A DNA stretch of 34,914 bases from Anaerolineales bacterium (GTDB taxonomy: Bacteria; Chloroflexota; Anaerolineae; Anaerolineales; Villigracilaceae), in the NCBI GenBank assembly GCA_016932715.1, contig JAFGCG010000134.1:1-34914 (forward strand), read 5' to 3'. Below, in pieces: positions 23,364-31,063 of the stretch. Numbering within the stretch: position 1 is the first letter of the stretch; each line of letters starts with the position of its first letter. The translations under genes were made by a program, and so were the position numbers. A model generated the notes under the pieces. That model ran no database searches and was not told the DNA's origin. It worked only from the letters and a program-made list of their open reading frames with translations.

Positions 23364-24575
23364 ATGCAACCCACGTTATTTTCCACACAGCAATGGACCG
23401 TTTCCAGGCTGACGTTCTACATCCGCAAGCTCCTCGAAGAAAATGAAATCCTTCAGGATGTTTGGGTACAGGGGGAAATCTCGAACCTGTCGCGCCCCGC
23501 TTCAGGGCATATTTATTTCACATTGAAAGACGCCTCTGCCGCGCTCAAATGCGTGATGTGGAAGACCAGCGCGGCACGACTGGGCATCGCGCTCCAGGAC
23601 GGTATGGAAGTGGAAGTGCACGGCAAGATCGGCATCTATGAAGTGAGCGGACAGTACCAACTCTACGCCGATCAGATCCGGCCGGTGGGCGAAGGGGCGT
23701 TATATCAGGAATTCATGCGCCTGAAAGCCATGCTCGAAGCCGAGGGACTCTTTGCTCCCGAGCGCAAGCGTCCCATTCCCATGTTCCCGCAAACCATCGG
23801 GATTGTCACCTCGGCGACCGGGGCAGCGCTGCGTGACATGCTGAATACGCTGCGCCGCCGCCTGCCGCTGGTCCAGGTCATTCTTGCACCCTCGCCGGTG
23901 CAGGGGACGGAAGCTCCGCCGGCACTGGTGAAAGCCATCCAATCACTCAATCGACAATCACCCGATGTCATTCTCCTGGCGCGCGGCGGTGGATCGATCG
24001 AAGATTTGTGGGCGTTCAATGATGAACGTGTCGTGCGGGCGGTCGCGGCATCCAGTGCGCCGGTCATCTGCGGAGTCGGCCACGAGACGGATTTCACGCT
24101 CTGCGATTTCGCCGCGGACGTGCGCGCCCCGACTCCCACCGCCGCGGCAGAGCTTGCCACTCAGCTCACGCTGCTGGACCTGCGCGCCGGGCTGCAGAAC
24201 TACAAAACCCGCATCCTTTCGGCGACGCTCAAGCTGCTCGCCGAACAAAAGACCTCGCTTGCCGCGCTTGTATCCCAGCTTCGGTATGTCTCGCCCGATC
24301 GCCGCATCCAGTCCGAACGCCAGCGCGTAGACGAACTGGCACGCCGCGCCCACGCTGCGCTGTTGCATCGCATTCAGCTGCAAGCTACCCACGTCAATGG
24401 GATGGAGCGCAGGCTGGCGGCGTTGAATCCGCTGGCGGTGCTGGGGCGCGGCTATGCAGTTGTGACGCGCAAAGACGATGGCAGTGTTGTCGCGCGCCTC
24501 GCACAGGCTGGCAATGAAATGAAGGTCAGGGTCAGTGATGGAGAGTTTGAAGTTAAAAAATCAACCTCGCGTTGA
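23364..24575 (+). CDS. xseA: Exodeoxyribonuclease VII large subunit
   Basis: A 403-residue catalytic subunit of exonuclease VII, which degrades single-stranded DNA from both ends into oligonucleotides. The N-terminal OB-fold (about 10-105) has VWVQGEISNLSRPASGHIYF; the catalytic core has PQTIGIVTSATGAALRDML, the LLARGGGSIEDLWAFNDE motif and CGVGHETDFTLCDFAADVRAPTPTAAAEL. A coiled-coil region and the GYAVV C-terminal strand follow. Length matches the family (about 400-450). The frame is open 12 codons further upstream to a TTG, but that TTG is the first half of the -35 box TTGACA, so I start at ATG 23364. xseB follows after a structured 87-base gap. Confidence 0.95.
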   Translation: MQPTLFSTQQWTVSRLTFYIRKLLEENEILQDVWVQGEISNLSRPASGHIYFTLKDASAALKCVMWKTSAARLGIALQDGMEVEVHGKIGIYEVSGQYQLYADQIRPVGEGALYQEFMRLKAMLEAEGLFAPERKRPIPMFPQTIGIVTSATGAALRDMLNTLRRRLPLVQVILAPSPVQGTEAPPALVKAIQSLNRQSPDVILLARGGGSIEDLWAFNDERVVRAVAASSAPVICGVGHETDFTLCDFAADVRAPTPTAAAELATQLTLLDLRAGLQNYKTRILSATLKLLAEQKTSLAALVSQLRYVSPDRRIQSERQRVDELARRAHAALLHRIQLQATHVNGMERRLAALNPLAVLGRGYAVVTRKDDGSVVARLAQAGNEMKVRVSDGEFEVKKSTSR

Positions 24576-24647
24576 GCGGAGCATAGCGCAGACGAAACGC
24601 GCTTCGTCTCCAAGCCTCAAGGTACATTCGGCTTTCCGCTCAGCGCG
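24568..24647 (+). repeat. Nested palindrome containing the xseA stop codon
   Basis: CGCGTTGAGCGGA (24568-24580) pairs with TCCGCTCAGCGCG (24635-24647) over 13 positions with one G-T. A perfect hairpin, AGACGAA-ACGCGC-TTCGTCT (24590-24609), lies inside. TGA of xseA (24573-24575) is in the left arm, and the xseB ribosome-binding site begins four bases after the right arm. Confidence 0.65.
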
Positions 24648-24662
24648 ATAAAGGAAATTATT

Positions 24663-24914
24663 ATGCCAAAGTCATCATCCAAAAAAGCGGAAAAAGCAGT
24701 GGAAGAATTAACGTATGAAGAAGCCCTCGCAGAGCTGGAGGAGATCGTCACCGCGCTGGAGGGGGAACAGAACCGGCTGGAGGAGGCGATCAAGTTGTTC
24801 GAACGGGGTCAGGCTCTGGCGGCGCGCTGCGGCGTCCTGCTCGAAGCGGCTGAACTCAAAGTGCGGCAGGTCGCCGGGGATGAGATCATTCCATTCGAGG
24901 AACTATCGGAATGA
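24663..24914 (+). CDS. xseB: Exodeoxyribonuclease VII small subunit
   Basis: An 83-residue subunit, the usual size for XseB (about 70-85). ELTYEEALAELEEIVTALEGE and the helical LEEAIKLFERGQALAARCGVLLEAAELKV segment are the family signature. Several small subunits wrap the large subunit's C-terminal helix. A Lys/Ser-rich N-terminus (about 1-12) precedes the conserved part. AAGGAAAT lies before ATG 24663. The last bases overlap the next gene as ATGA, so the downstream DUF212 gene is translationally coupled. Confidence 0.94.
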   Translation: MPKSSSKKAEKAVEELTYEEALAELEEIVTALEGEQNRLEEAIKLFERGQALAARCGVLLEAAELKVRQVAGDEIIPFEELSE

Positions 24915-25363
24915 ATCTGATCGCGTTATTCCAGAACAAGGCGCTGATCGCGGGGTTGATCGCCTGGGCGCTCGCACAACTGATCAAGATCCCGTTGGAT
25001 TATCTGCGCACGCGCCGTTGGAACTGGGCGCTGCTCTTCACAACGGGCGGTATGCCAAGCTCTCATTCGGCGTTGGTGACAGCCACGACCCTTGCGATTG
25101 GGTTGTATTATGGATTTGATAGTCCGATCTTTGCGCTCGGTGTGGCGATCACCATGATCGTGACGTACGATGCGGCTGGTGTCCGCCAGCAGGCGGGCAT
25201 TCATGCCCAGCGGATCAACGTAATTTTCGAGGAACTCCTGCGCGGGCACCCGATCAATGAGAGGGATTTGAAAATCGTACTTGGGCATACTCCCTTAGAG
25301 GTGACCGGAGGGATTCTGCTTGGCTTGGTTGTCGCGACCAGCCAGTGGCTGGTGTGGAATTAG
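24911..25363 (+). CDS. DUF212 (YuiD-like) membrane protein
   Basis: A 150-residue integral membrane protein of the divergent PAP2 / DUF212 family. The conserved GGMPSSHSALVTA segment (about 46-58) corresponds to one acid-phosphatase/haloperoxidase motif, and YDAAGVRQQAGIHAQRIN is typical of the family. Members are annotated as phosphatase-related, but activity is not established. About four hydrophobic segments (10-28, 50-68, 74-92, 128-146). The ATG overlaps the TGA of xseB, so expression is linked to exonuclease VII; the functional reason is unclear. Confidence 0.87.
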   Translation: MNLIALFQNKALIAGLIAWALAQLIKIPLDYLRTRRWNWALLFTTGGMPSSHSALVTATTLAIGLYYGFDSPIFALGVAITMIVTYDAAGVRQQAGIHAQRINVIFEELLRGHPINERDLKIVLGHTPLEVTGGILLGLVVATSQWLVWN

Positions 25364-25386
25364 CACAGCAAAGGAGATTCAAAACA

Positions 25387-25608
25387 ATGGAAGAACTTGT
25401 CAACCTGGTGGTCAAGAAGACAGGCTTACCGAAAGAAACAGCCCGGACCGTTGTCAAGATCGTGCTGGATTTTCTCAAGAAGAACCTGCCGCCTGCCGTG
25501 GGCGCCGCGATCGATGGTTTCCTGAATAACAAAGGGCAGGCAGCGGGAGCAGCAAACCTGCTTGGTGGTCTGATGAGCGCCGCAAAAAAACCGGCCAAGA
25601 AGAAATAA
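25387..25608 (+). CDS. Small helical protein, possible DUF2267-like
   Basis: A 73-residue protein. EELVNLVVKKTGLPKETARTVV resembles the repeated helical unit of DUF2267-like proteins (several helices with a KTGL turn), followed by an Ala/Gly-rich stretch and a basic AKKPAKKK tail. AAGGAG lies 12 bases before ATG 25387. An upstream in-frame GTG (25345) would overlap the previous gene and is not favoured. No enzyme motif. The lysine tail could bind nucleic acid or membrane; that is speculation. Last gene of the xseA-xseB-DUF212 run, ending four bases before the convergent murJ stop. Confidence 0.6.
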   Translation: MEELVNLVVKKTGLPKETARTVVKIVLDFLKKNLPPAVGAAIDGFLNNKGQAAGAANLLGGLMSAAKKPAKKK

Positions 25609-25612
25609 GCAT

Positions 25613-27211
25613 TCACATGTCACTGCGAGGAGGCGAGGCTCTCCGGAGCAGCCTCCTTGTAATGGCACTCGTCAGGACCTGCACTTCGGGGACTCGCAGC
25701 AGAATCACTCCGATCGCATAGATGATCCCGCCGAGCGCGACTCCTCCCAGTGTGACGAGCCAGCGTGGCTGACTCGCCGCAGCCTGGAGCCAGAACCACA
25801 AGCCGATCCCCATCCCCAGCGACGCGAGCGCGCAGGCGGCGAATCCGCGCCCGATGCAGCTCCCTTCGATGCCGTTCAACCGCCGGCGCATGAAGAGGAA
25901 CAACGCGCTCGCTTCCAGCGCGGTCGCCAGCGAATTTGCCAGAGCCAGACCGCCGTGGGGCATCCAGCCGACTTGACTGAATAAGCGTGAGAAGGCAAAA
26001 CTAAAGAGGACATTCAGCCCCATTGCGATCGTTCCGATGATGACGGGAGTCTTCGTGTCGTGCTGGGCGTAGAACGCCCGGGTCAGGACTTCCATGACGG
26101 AATGTCCGACGAGTCCGGCTGCGTACCAGAGCAGCGCCCAGGCCGCGAGCTGCACGTCATGTGCGTCGAATCTGCCGCGTTCATAGAGGAAGGAAATCAA
26201 TGGCACGCGTAACAGAATCAATCCGACCGCCGCAGGCCATGCCAGCAGCAATACGCCGCGCAGCGAGGCCGCCAATGACGAGCGCATTTCGTCCTGTTTG
26301 CCGAGGGCATGCTGCGCGGAAAAGGTCGGCATCGCCGCGATCGCCACGGATTGAGCAATAGCCGCCTGTGCCATGATCATGAGCGAAAACGCAAATCCGA
26401 GGCTCGCGACGCTGCCCTCCTCCATCTGGGAAGCCAGATTGACATTGACCCAGAAATTCAATTGCACAACCGCCACCCCCAGCAAGCGCGGACCCATGAG
26501 CAGGATCACTTTGCGAACATCGGGGTTTTCGAGCCCGAGGGTGAGAGAATAGGTTCCCTTTTGTTTGAGGAGGGTCGGGATTTGGATAAGCAGATACGCC
26601 AGCGCTCCCAGCACAACTCCCCAGGCAAGACCATAAACGCCCATCACAGGCGCGAGGACGACGGCGCCAAAGATGAGCCCAAGCTGGTACATGGCTGGGG
26701 TCAAGGCAGGGATGAAAAAGACCTGGTGTGCGTTCAGGACGCCGACGATCAAACCGCCCAAACCAAATAGAACTGCAGAGATCAGTTGAATGCGGAGCAG
26801 CGAGACGGTCAGGGCGAAAAGCTCCGGTTTATCAGCGAAGCCAGGGGCGAGGAGGTAGCGAACGACTTGCGGGGCGAAGATCGCCAGTAAAACGGCGAGC
26901 AGGCTGAGGGTCAGTGTGACCGCGTTGGCCAGGGCCGAGGCAAGCCTCCAGGCCGGAGCCTTTTCGTCACGCGTGAGCAATCCGGTGAACACCGGGATGA
27001 ACGCGGAGCCAAGCGCGCCTCCGGCGACGAGCAGGAAGAGAGTCTCGGAAACGCGGTTGGCTGCATTGAATGCATCGAGTTCGAGCGAGGCGCCGAACGC
27101 GCCTGCAACAAGGATGCTGCGTGCCAGGCTGGCGAGTTGTCCAAAAAGGAGGGCGAGCATCACGGTCCCCGCGGCGCGTGCGATTTGGCGGTTAGCGGTG
27201 GGAAGGGTCAC
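25613..27211 (-). CDS. murJ: Lipid II flippase MurJ (MviN family)
   Basis: A 532-residue polytopic protein of the MATE/MOP superfamily, with about 14 membrane helices, expected to move the peptidoglycan precursor lipid II across the membrane. Diagnostic are GAFGASLELDAFNAANRVSE near the N-terminus, GGALGSAFIPVFTGLL, and the late ERGRFDAHDVQLAAWALLWY and TRAFYAQHDTKTPV segments. The start is GTG at 27211 (no Shine-Dalgarno site, TATAAT eight bases upstream). The last roughly 14 codons come from the dispersed repeat at 25619-25656, which supplies the stop. That tail is therefore not conserved family sequence. It converges with the small-protein gene four bases away. Confidence 0.93.
   Translation of the reverse strand: MTLPTANRQIARAAGTVMLALLFGQLASLARSILVAGAFGASLELDAFNAANRVSETLFLLVAGGALGSAFIPVFTGLLTRDEKAPAWRLASALANAVTLTLSLLAVLLAIFAPQVVRYLLAPGFADKPELFALTVSLLRIQLISAVLFGLGGLIVGVLNAHQVFFIPALTPAMYQLGLIFGAVVLAPVMGVYGLAWGVVLGALAYLLIQIPTLLKQKGTYSLTLGLENPDVRKVILLMGPRLLGVAVVQLNFWVNVNLASQMEEGSVASLGFAFSLMIMAQAAIAQSVAIAAMPTFSAQHALGKQDEMRSSLAASLRGVLLLAWPAAVGLILLRVPLISFLYERGRFDAHDVQLAAWALLWYAAGLVGHSVMEVLTRAFYAQHDTKTPVIIGTIAMGLNVLFSFAFSRLFSQVGWMPHGGLALANSLATALEASALFLFMRRRLNGIEGSCIGRGFAACALASLGMGIGLWFWLQAAASQPRWLVTLGGVALGGIIYAIGVILLRVPEVQVLTSAITRRLLRRASPPRSDM
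25619..25656. repeat. Dispersed repeat, copy 2, encoding the MurJ C-terminus
   Basis: TGTCACTGCGAG...AGCAGCCTCC, equivalent to 20971-21001. The minus-strand murJ frame reads into it and stops at 25613-25615. Confidence 0.5.
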
Positions 27212-27219
27212 GGGTGAGG

Positions 27220-27225
27220 ATTATA
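27220..27225 (-). promoter_or_regulatory. -10 element of a probably leaderless murJ mRNA
   Basis: A perfect TATAAT on the minus strand (27225-27220) ends eight bases before GTG 27211. The DnaA-box-like array starts immediately upstream; its degenerate first member overlaps this box. No standard -35 is present within the array. Confidence 0.5.
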
Positions 27226-27452
27226 ATGCACAGCACCCGCTACGCTTGTCCACAGGACCCGCTACGCTTGTGCACACTGCCGCTTTGCGGCGTGCTTCGC
27301 TTGTCCACAGGACCCGCTACGCTTGTGCACACTGCCGCTTTGCGGCGTGCTTCGCTTGTCCACAGCACCCGCTTCGCTTGTCCACAGGACCCGCTACGCT
27401 TGTGCACAGCACCCGCTTCGCTTGTGCACAGCACCCGCTTCGCTTGTGCACA
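27224..27452 (+). repeat. Phased array of DnaA-box-like motifs
   Basis: Nine exact matches to TTGT(C/G)CACA start at 27246, 27268, 27301, 27323, 27356, 27378, 27400, 27422 and 27444. The steps are 22, 33, 22, 33, 22, 22, 22 and 22 bp. A degenerate TAATGCACA at 27224 keeps the 22-bp step. The 33-bp units contain an additional hairpin (GCCGC-TTT-GCGGC). TTGTCCACA is the DnaA-box form of high-GC bacteria (consensus TTATNCACA elsewhere). All boxes face the same way and on the same helix face (multiples of 11). No dnaA, dnaN or AT-rich unwinding element is adjacent. Confidence 0.75.
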
Positions 27453-27535
27453 CTGCCGCTTTGCAGCGTGCTGCGTCACGCTAACGCGTGATCTTCGACT
27501 TGTCGTGAGATTTTTGTTCCTGATAAGGGAGAAAT

Positions 27536-28705
27536 ATGAAACCATATCGCAGTTTTCCATATATCTTTTTGATCGCAGCTCTTTTCCTGTCCGCTTGCGG
27601 AAGTGTGATCTCGATTCCCGCGACGAGAACGGCGACTCCATCCACAATGAAACCTACGCCAACTGCCGGGCCCGCTCCCACGTTCGAATTCGCTCCAACT
27701 CCCGAGATCACCGTCGCGCCGATCGAGCTGCAGGCAGGCTATGGCGTGCGCGGCCCCTGGTTCGAGTTGTATTTTACAGATCCAGCCAGCCCGCTCTCGC
27801 CGCAAGGCACGGGCGGCGTGGATGGTCCGCTTGTCGAGGCGATCGATGCGGCGCGCTTGAGCATCGATGTTGCCGCGTATAGCCTGAGCTTGAACAGCGT
27901 GCGCTACGCGCTGATCCGCGCTCACGACCGGGGGGTGACCGTCCGCATGGTGATGGAATCCAGCAACATGGACCGTTCGGATCCGCAGCGATTGATCGGG
28001 GCCGGCATTGCGATCGCGGGCGATCACCGCAATGGATTGATGCACGACAAATTCATGATCATTGACCGGTCCGAGGTCTGGCTGGGTTCGATGAACTTCA
28101 CGGATGGAGGCGCGTATGATGACAATAACAATCTGATGCGCATCCGTTCGGCGGACATCGCGGCAAATTACATGGTCGAATTCGAAGAAATGTTCAACGA
28201 CGATATGTTCGGCACGGATGTTCGGAGGCGAACTCCCCATCCCACTGTGACGATCGCTGGCACCCGCCTGGATGTCTTCTTCTCGCCTGATGACGGGGTG
28301 CTCGCCGGGCTCGTGCCTGTGCTGGAAGGCGCGCAGGAAAGTATTTACTTTCTTGCCTATTCCTTTACCTCCAATCAACTGGGTGAAATTGTTCGTCGAA
28401 AAGCAGAAGAGGGGATCACCGTTGCCGGTGTGATGGATGCTGAGCAGGTCAGGTCGAATCAGGGAACGGAATTCGACCCTTTCCGCCAGGCCGAGCTGGA
28501 TGTGCGCAGGGACGGCATCGATGGGCTGATGCATCACAAGGTCCTGATTATCGACAAAGAGATTGTGGCGTTCGGTTCCTATAATTTTTCCCAAAGTGCG
28601 GAGGAACGCAACGATGAAAATCTCATCATCGTATACGACCCTGTCATCGCAGGGCAATTTCTGCTGGAATTCCAGCGCGTTTGGGCGGAGGCACAGAGAG
28701 AGTGA
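27536..28705 (+). CDS. Phospholipase D-family lipoprotein
   Basis: A 389-residue lipoprotein: signal peptide with lipobox SAC (about residue 20), Thr/Pro linker, then two PLD half-domains. Both HKD motifs are intact: HDKFMIID (about 170) followed by GSMNFTDG, and HHKVLIID (about 328) followed by GSYNFSQSAEERNDEN. Members use a phospho-histidine intermediate as phospholipases, transphosphatidylases or nucleases. The small size and secretion resemble Nuc-type endonucleases and cardiolipin-synthase-like enzymes; the substrate is not decidable. GGGAG five bases before ATG 27536 sets the start. It diverges from murJ across the DnaA-box-like array, and the LmbE gene follows 45 bases after its stop. 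Confidence 0.88.
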   Translation: MKPYRSFPYIFLIAALFLSACGSVISIPATRTATPSTMKPTPTAGPAPTFEFAPTPEITVAPIELQAGYGVRGPWFELYFTDPASPLSPQGTGGVDGPLVEAIDAARLSIDVAAYSLSLNSVRYALIRAHDRGVTVRMVMESSNMDRSDPQRLIGAGIAIAGDHRNGLMHDKFMIIDRSEVWLGSMNFTDGGAYDDNNNLMRIRSADIAANYMVEFEEMFNDDMFGTDVRRRTPHPTVTIAGTRLDVFFSPDDGVLAGLVPVLEGAQESIYFLAYSFTSNQLGEIVRRKAEEGITVAGVMDAEQVRSNQGTEFDPFRQAELDVRRDGIDGLMHHKVLIIDKEIVAFGSYNFSQSAEERNDENLIIVYDPVIAGQFLLEFQRVWAEAQRE

Positions 28706-28750
28706 CGAATCCTTTGCGGTGCGACATAAATGTCGCGTTTAGGAGGTATT

Positions 28751-29554
28751 ATGGCGGACTTGTTAAAACTACTGGCTGTTTTTCCACATCCCGATGACGA
28801 AACGCTTGGAATGGGGTCCACACTGGCGCGCTATGCTGCCGAAGGTGTTGAAGTGTCCCTCGTCTGTGCGACGCGCGGGGAGCGCGGCTGGTTCGATTCG
28901 GAGGGACCCAACCCGGGCCTGGAAGGACTCGCTCGCATCCGTGAAGCGGAGTTGCGCTGTGCAGCGGAGTGTCTTGGACTTCACGAAGTGAGTTTCCTGG
29001 ATTACATCGATGGAGAGGTGGATCGAGCGGACCCCGCCGAGATCATCGGCAGGCTTGTCTCGCATATCCGCCGCATTCGACCGCATGTGGTGGTTACCTT
29101 TGCACCGGATGGCGCGTATGGGCACCCCGATCACATTGCGTTGTCCCAATTTACAAGTGGAGCGCTGGTCTGTGCGGCAGACCGCAGCTTTGCCAATGCA
29201 GGACCTCCGCAGCGTGTCTCGAAATTTTATTACATGGTGGATTCACTCGATGTGGTGAACGCGGTGCAGGAGGCGCTTGGCGGCCTCAGCATGGATGTGG
29301 ATGGCATGACCCGCCATCATATTGGCTGGGAGGACTGGCAGATCACCACCCGCCTCGACAACCATCAGTACGTGGACAAAGTGCAAAAGGCGATGCTTTG
29401 TCACAAATCACAATTGCCCGGGTACCGGCCTCTGGTCGAGGCGCCATTCCCTGAGCTTGCCAGGCTGTTCGGGATGGGTTGTTTCTATCGCGCTTTCAGC
29501 CTGGTGAACGCTGGGCGTACTATCGAAACCGATTTGTTCGAAGGTCTGCGCTAA
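28751..29554 (+). CDS. LmbE/PIG-L family deacetylase
   Basis: A 267-residue zinc-dependent N-acetylglucosaminyl deacetylase-like protein. The metal motif PHPDDE (12-17) and second motif GHPDH (about 130-134) with downstream His are present. MshB/BshB-type enzymes of this family deacetylate GlcNAc-Ins or GlcNAc-malate in low-molecular-weight thiol synthesis. The context here (PLD lipoprotein) does not confirm that, although a DinB-type protein (possible thiol transferase) occurs in the window. AGGAGG four bases before ATG 28751 is a strong start. A bidirectional terminator follows 12 bases after the stop. Confidence 0.9.
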   Translation: MADLLKLLAVFPHPDDETLGMGSTLARYAAEGVEVSLVCATRGERGWFDSEGPNPGLEGLARIREAELRCAAECLGLHEVSFLDYIDGEVDRADPAEIIGRLVSHIRRIRPHVVVTFAPDGAYGHPDHIALSQFTSGALVCAADRSFANAGPPQRVSKFYYMVDSLDVVNAVQEALGGLSMDVDGMTRHHIGWEDWQITTRLDNHQYVDKVQKAMLCHKSQLPGYRPLVEAPFPELARLFGMGCFYRAFSLVNAGRTIETDLFEGLR

Positions 29555-29566
29555 GCTGTAAAAAAT

Positions 29567-29593
29567 CGGGTTCCGCAAGGAACCCGTTTTTTT
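29567..29593. terminator. Bidirectional intrinsic terminator
   Basis: A perfect 8-bp stem, CGGGTTCC (29567-29574) with GGAACCCG (29579-29586), GCAA loop, seven Ts on the plus strand (29587-29593) and A5 before the left arm giving a T-run on the minus strand. Serves LmbE (plus) and the CpXC gene (minus), whose stop codon starts inside the T-run. Confidence 0.9.
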
Positions 29594-30965
29594 ATTGAAT
29601 TTTCGGTTCGCCCAGGTTCTTTTGCATCGAATATTTCAGGGCGGCTTTGTACACCTTGCTCAACTTCTCGCTGATCGTCTTGGCTTCCGGGTTTCCCTGC
29701 TCCGCCGCCTGGTCCACCTGCGCGACCAGCCCGACCAGCGACTCCATGAATTGATCGTTGATCAGATCCTGATTGCCTTCGAGCATCTTAACGAGCGCGG
29801 CGTCATCGGGCGCGTCCAGCAGCTGCTCGATAAAAGCGACTTCAGGTGGTGTAGAGACCTCCCGCAGGATTTCGACCATTTTTTGCAGTTTGCCCATGCG
29901 GGTGTAATCATTTTTCTCGGAAGCCTGTCGCAGCAGCTGGTTGACAACCTCCACAGCGTCCTGGGTGAAGTTGTTCAGGTTGTCGCGCACCGCCTGGACA
30001 ATGTCCTCCTGTGCGAGCAGGGATTCGACGAAGTCCTGTGCCTGCTTGTAGCGCGCTTCCAGCTGCTTATCGATCTCATTGGTGAGATCGAGCAATTTGC
30101 CGCGGATGGATTCGAGGCGTGTTTTTTCATCGCCTGAGGCTTTGTCGATTTTCTCCGAGAGCAGCTGGAAGAATTGATAATCCATGCCGCCGCGCGCCAG
30201 GCTGACATAGGCACGCAGGCGCGCATCACTGGGAGACTGAAGCACGATGTCCAGCAGCTTCTCGCGCGTGAGACCTTGCCCGGCCTCCTGCAGTGCCTTC
30301 GTGGCTGCCTCCAGTTCCCCCACCGATTCTTTCAAGCCGCGGCCAAACTCCGTCTCTTCGAGCAGCTGGTTTTGGAGTTCGACCATTGCGCGCGCGACCG
30401 GCTCCTGTCCACTCCCGGCCGCACTCTGGGCGAGGCGGCTGAAGAGTGCAAAGAACTGCTCATCGAACAGATTGAGGTTCTGCCTGATGATCTCGCTGCG
30501 CACATCGGCCGTGCTGGCTTGCAGGAGACGCTCGATCACCTGCACGCGCTCCTGCTGTTCCTTGAGCATCTCAGGCGTGATGCCGTCCTTTTCAAGGATC
30601 GTCTGGACCATGGATTCGTACGTCAGGTTGGCGACAGGCTTCAGCAGATACCCTTTCCGTTTTTCCGAAGGCAGCCGGTCTGTGACCTGCTTGATCAGAG
30701 GACCGATCATACGTTCCTGTTCGTTGAGCGGCATACTCATTTCGGGCGGGAAAAAGGTCAGGAGCAATTCCTTCTCGTTATCGTGGTACACGATGGGTGT
30801 TGCGAGGCGTCCCTGATACCCGCAGTGCGGACAGCGCGCCATATTCGATATACCGCCGAGCAATCTCTGTTTGGCTTGTGGATCCTGTGTTACGTCGAAG
30901 AGCTGTTCGACATTTGCCGTGATCATTTGACGGCAGCGGGGACATGCAATTTGTGTTTGAGGCAT
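29592..30965 (-). CDS. CpXC-domain protein
   Basis: A 457-residue protein. The N-terminal CpXC domain (about 1-75) contains CPRC (8-11) and CPHCGY (about 45-50), a four-cysteine zinc ribbon, followed by the VYHDNEKELLLTFFP strand. The remainder (about 100-457) is helical and charged with several coiled-coil stretches and no catalytic motif I recognise. The family is of unknown function. The frame is open 27 codons upstream into low-complexity DNA. ATG 30965 immediately precedes the zinc ribbon. It lies about 100 bases downstream of oligoendopeptidase F on the same strand and may share its transcript. Confidence 0.8.
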   Translation of the reverse strand: MPQTQIACPRCRQMITANVEQLFDVTQDPQAKQRLLGGISNMARCPHCGYQGRLATPIVYHDNEKELLLTFFPPEMSMPLNEQERMIGPLIKQVTDRLPSEKRKGYLLKPVANLTYESMVQTILEKDGITPEMLKEQQERVQVIERLLQASTADVRSEIIRQNLNLFDEQFFALFSRLAQSAAGSGQEPVARAMVELQNQLLEETEFGRGLKESVGELEAATKALQEAGQGLTREKLLDIVLQSPSDARLRAYVSLARGGMDYQFFQLLSEKIDKASGDEKTRLESIRGKLLDLTNEIDKQLEARYKQAQDFVESLLAQEDIVQAVRDNLNNFTQDAVEVVNQLLRQASEKNDYTRMGKLQKMVEILREVSTPPEVAFIEQLLDAPDDAALVKMLEGNQDLINDQFMESLVGLVAQVDQAAEQGNPEAKTISEKLSKVYKAALKYSMQKNLGEPKIQ

Positions 30966-30966
30966 T

Positions 30967-31062
30967 AGTTTATTTCCGATTTCCGATTTTGGATTTACGA
31001 TTGGCAGCCAACAACTGTCCGACCAATCGACTATCGAACTACTCAACTATCCAACTATCAAA
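30967..31062. repeat. Low-complexity pyrimidine/adenine repeat
   Basis: Short words TTTCCGATTTCCGATTT (30970-30986) and the iterated CAACTATC/ACTATCGAACTACTC pattern (31028-31062) fill the gap between pepF and the CpXC gene. No terminator or gene is visible. Confidence 0.5.
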
Positions 31063-31063
31063 A

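Noticed and set aside
23218-23388. N-terminal extension of the HIT protein
   Set aside because: It crosses the xseA promoter and a purine tract, and conserved HIT sequence begins at 23217.
27246-27452. CRISPR-like regular repeat array
   Set aside because: The units are contiguous 22- or 33-bp repeats with no unique spacers and no cas genes; the constant element is a 9-mer.
27214-27535. Long plus-strand open frame through the repeat array with Cys/Leu-rich repeats
   Set aside because: The frame follows from the stop-free repeat. Units of 22 bp shift frame, there is no ribosome-binding site, and it runs out of frame into the PLD gene.
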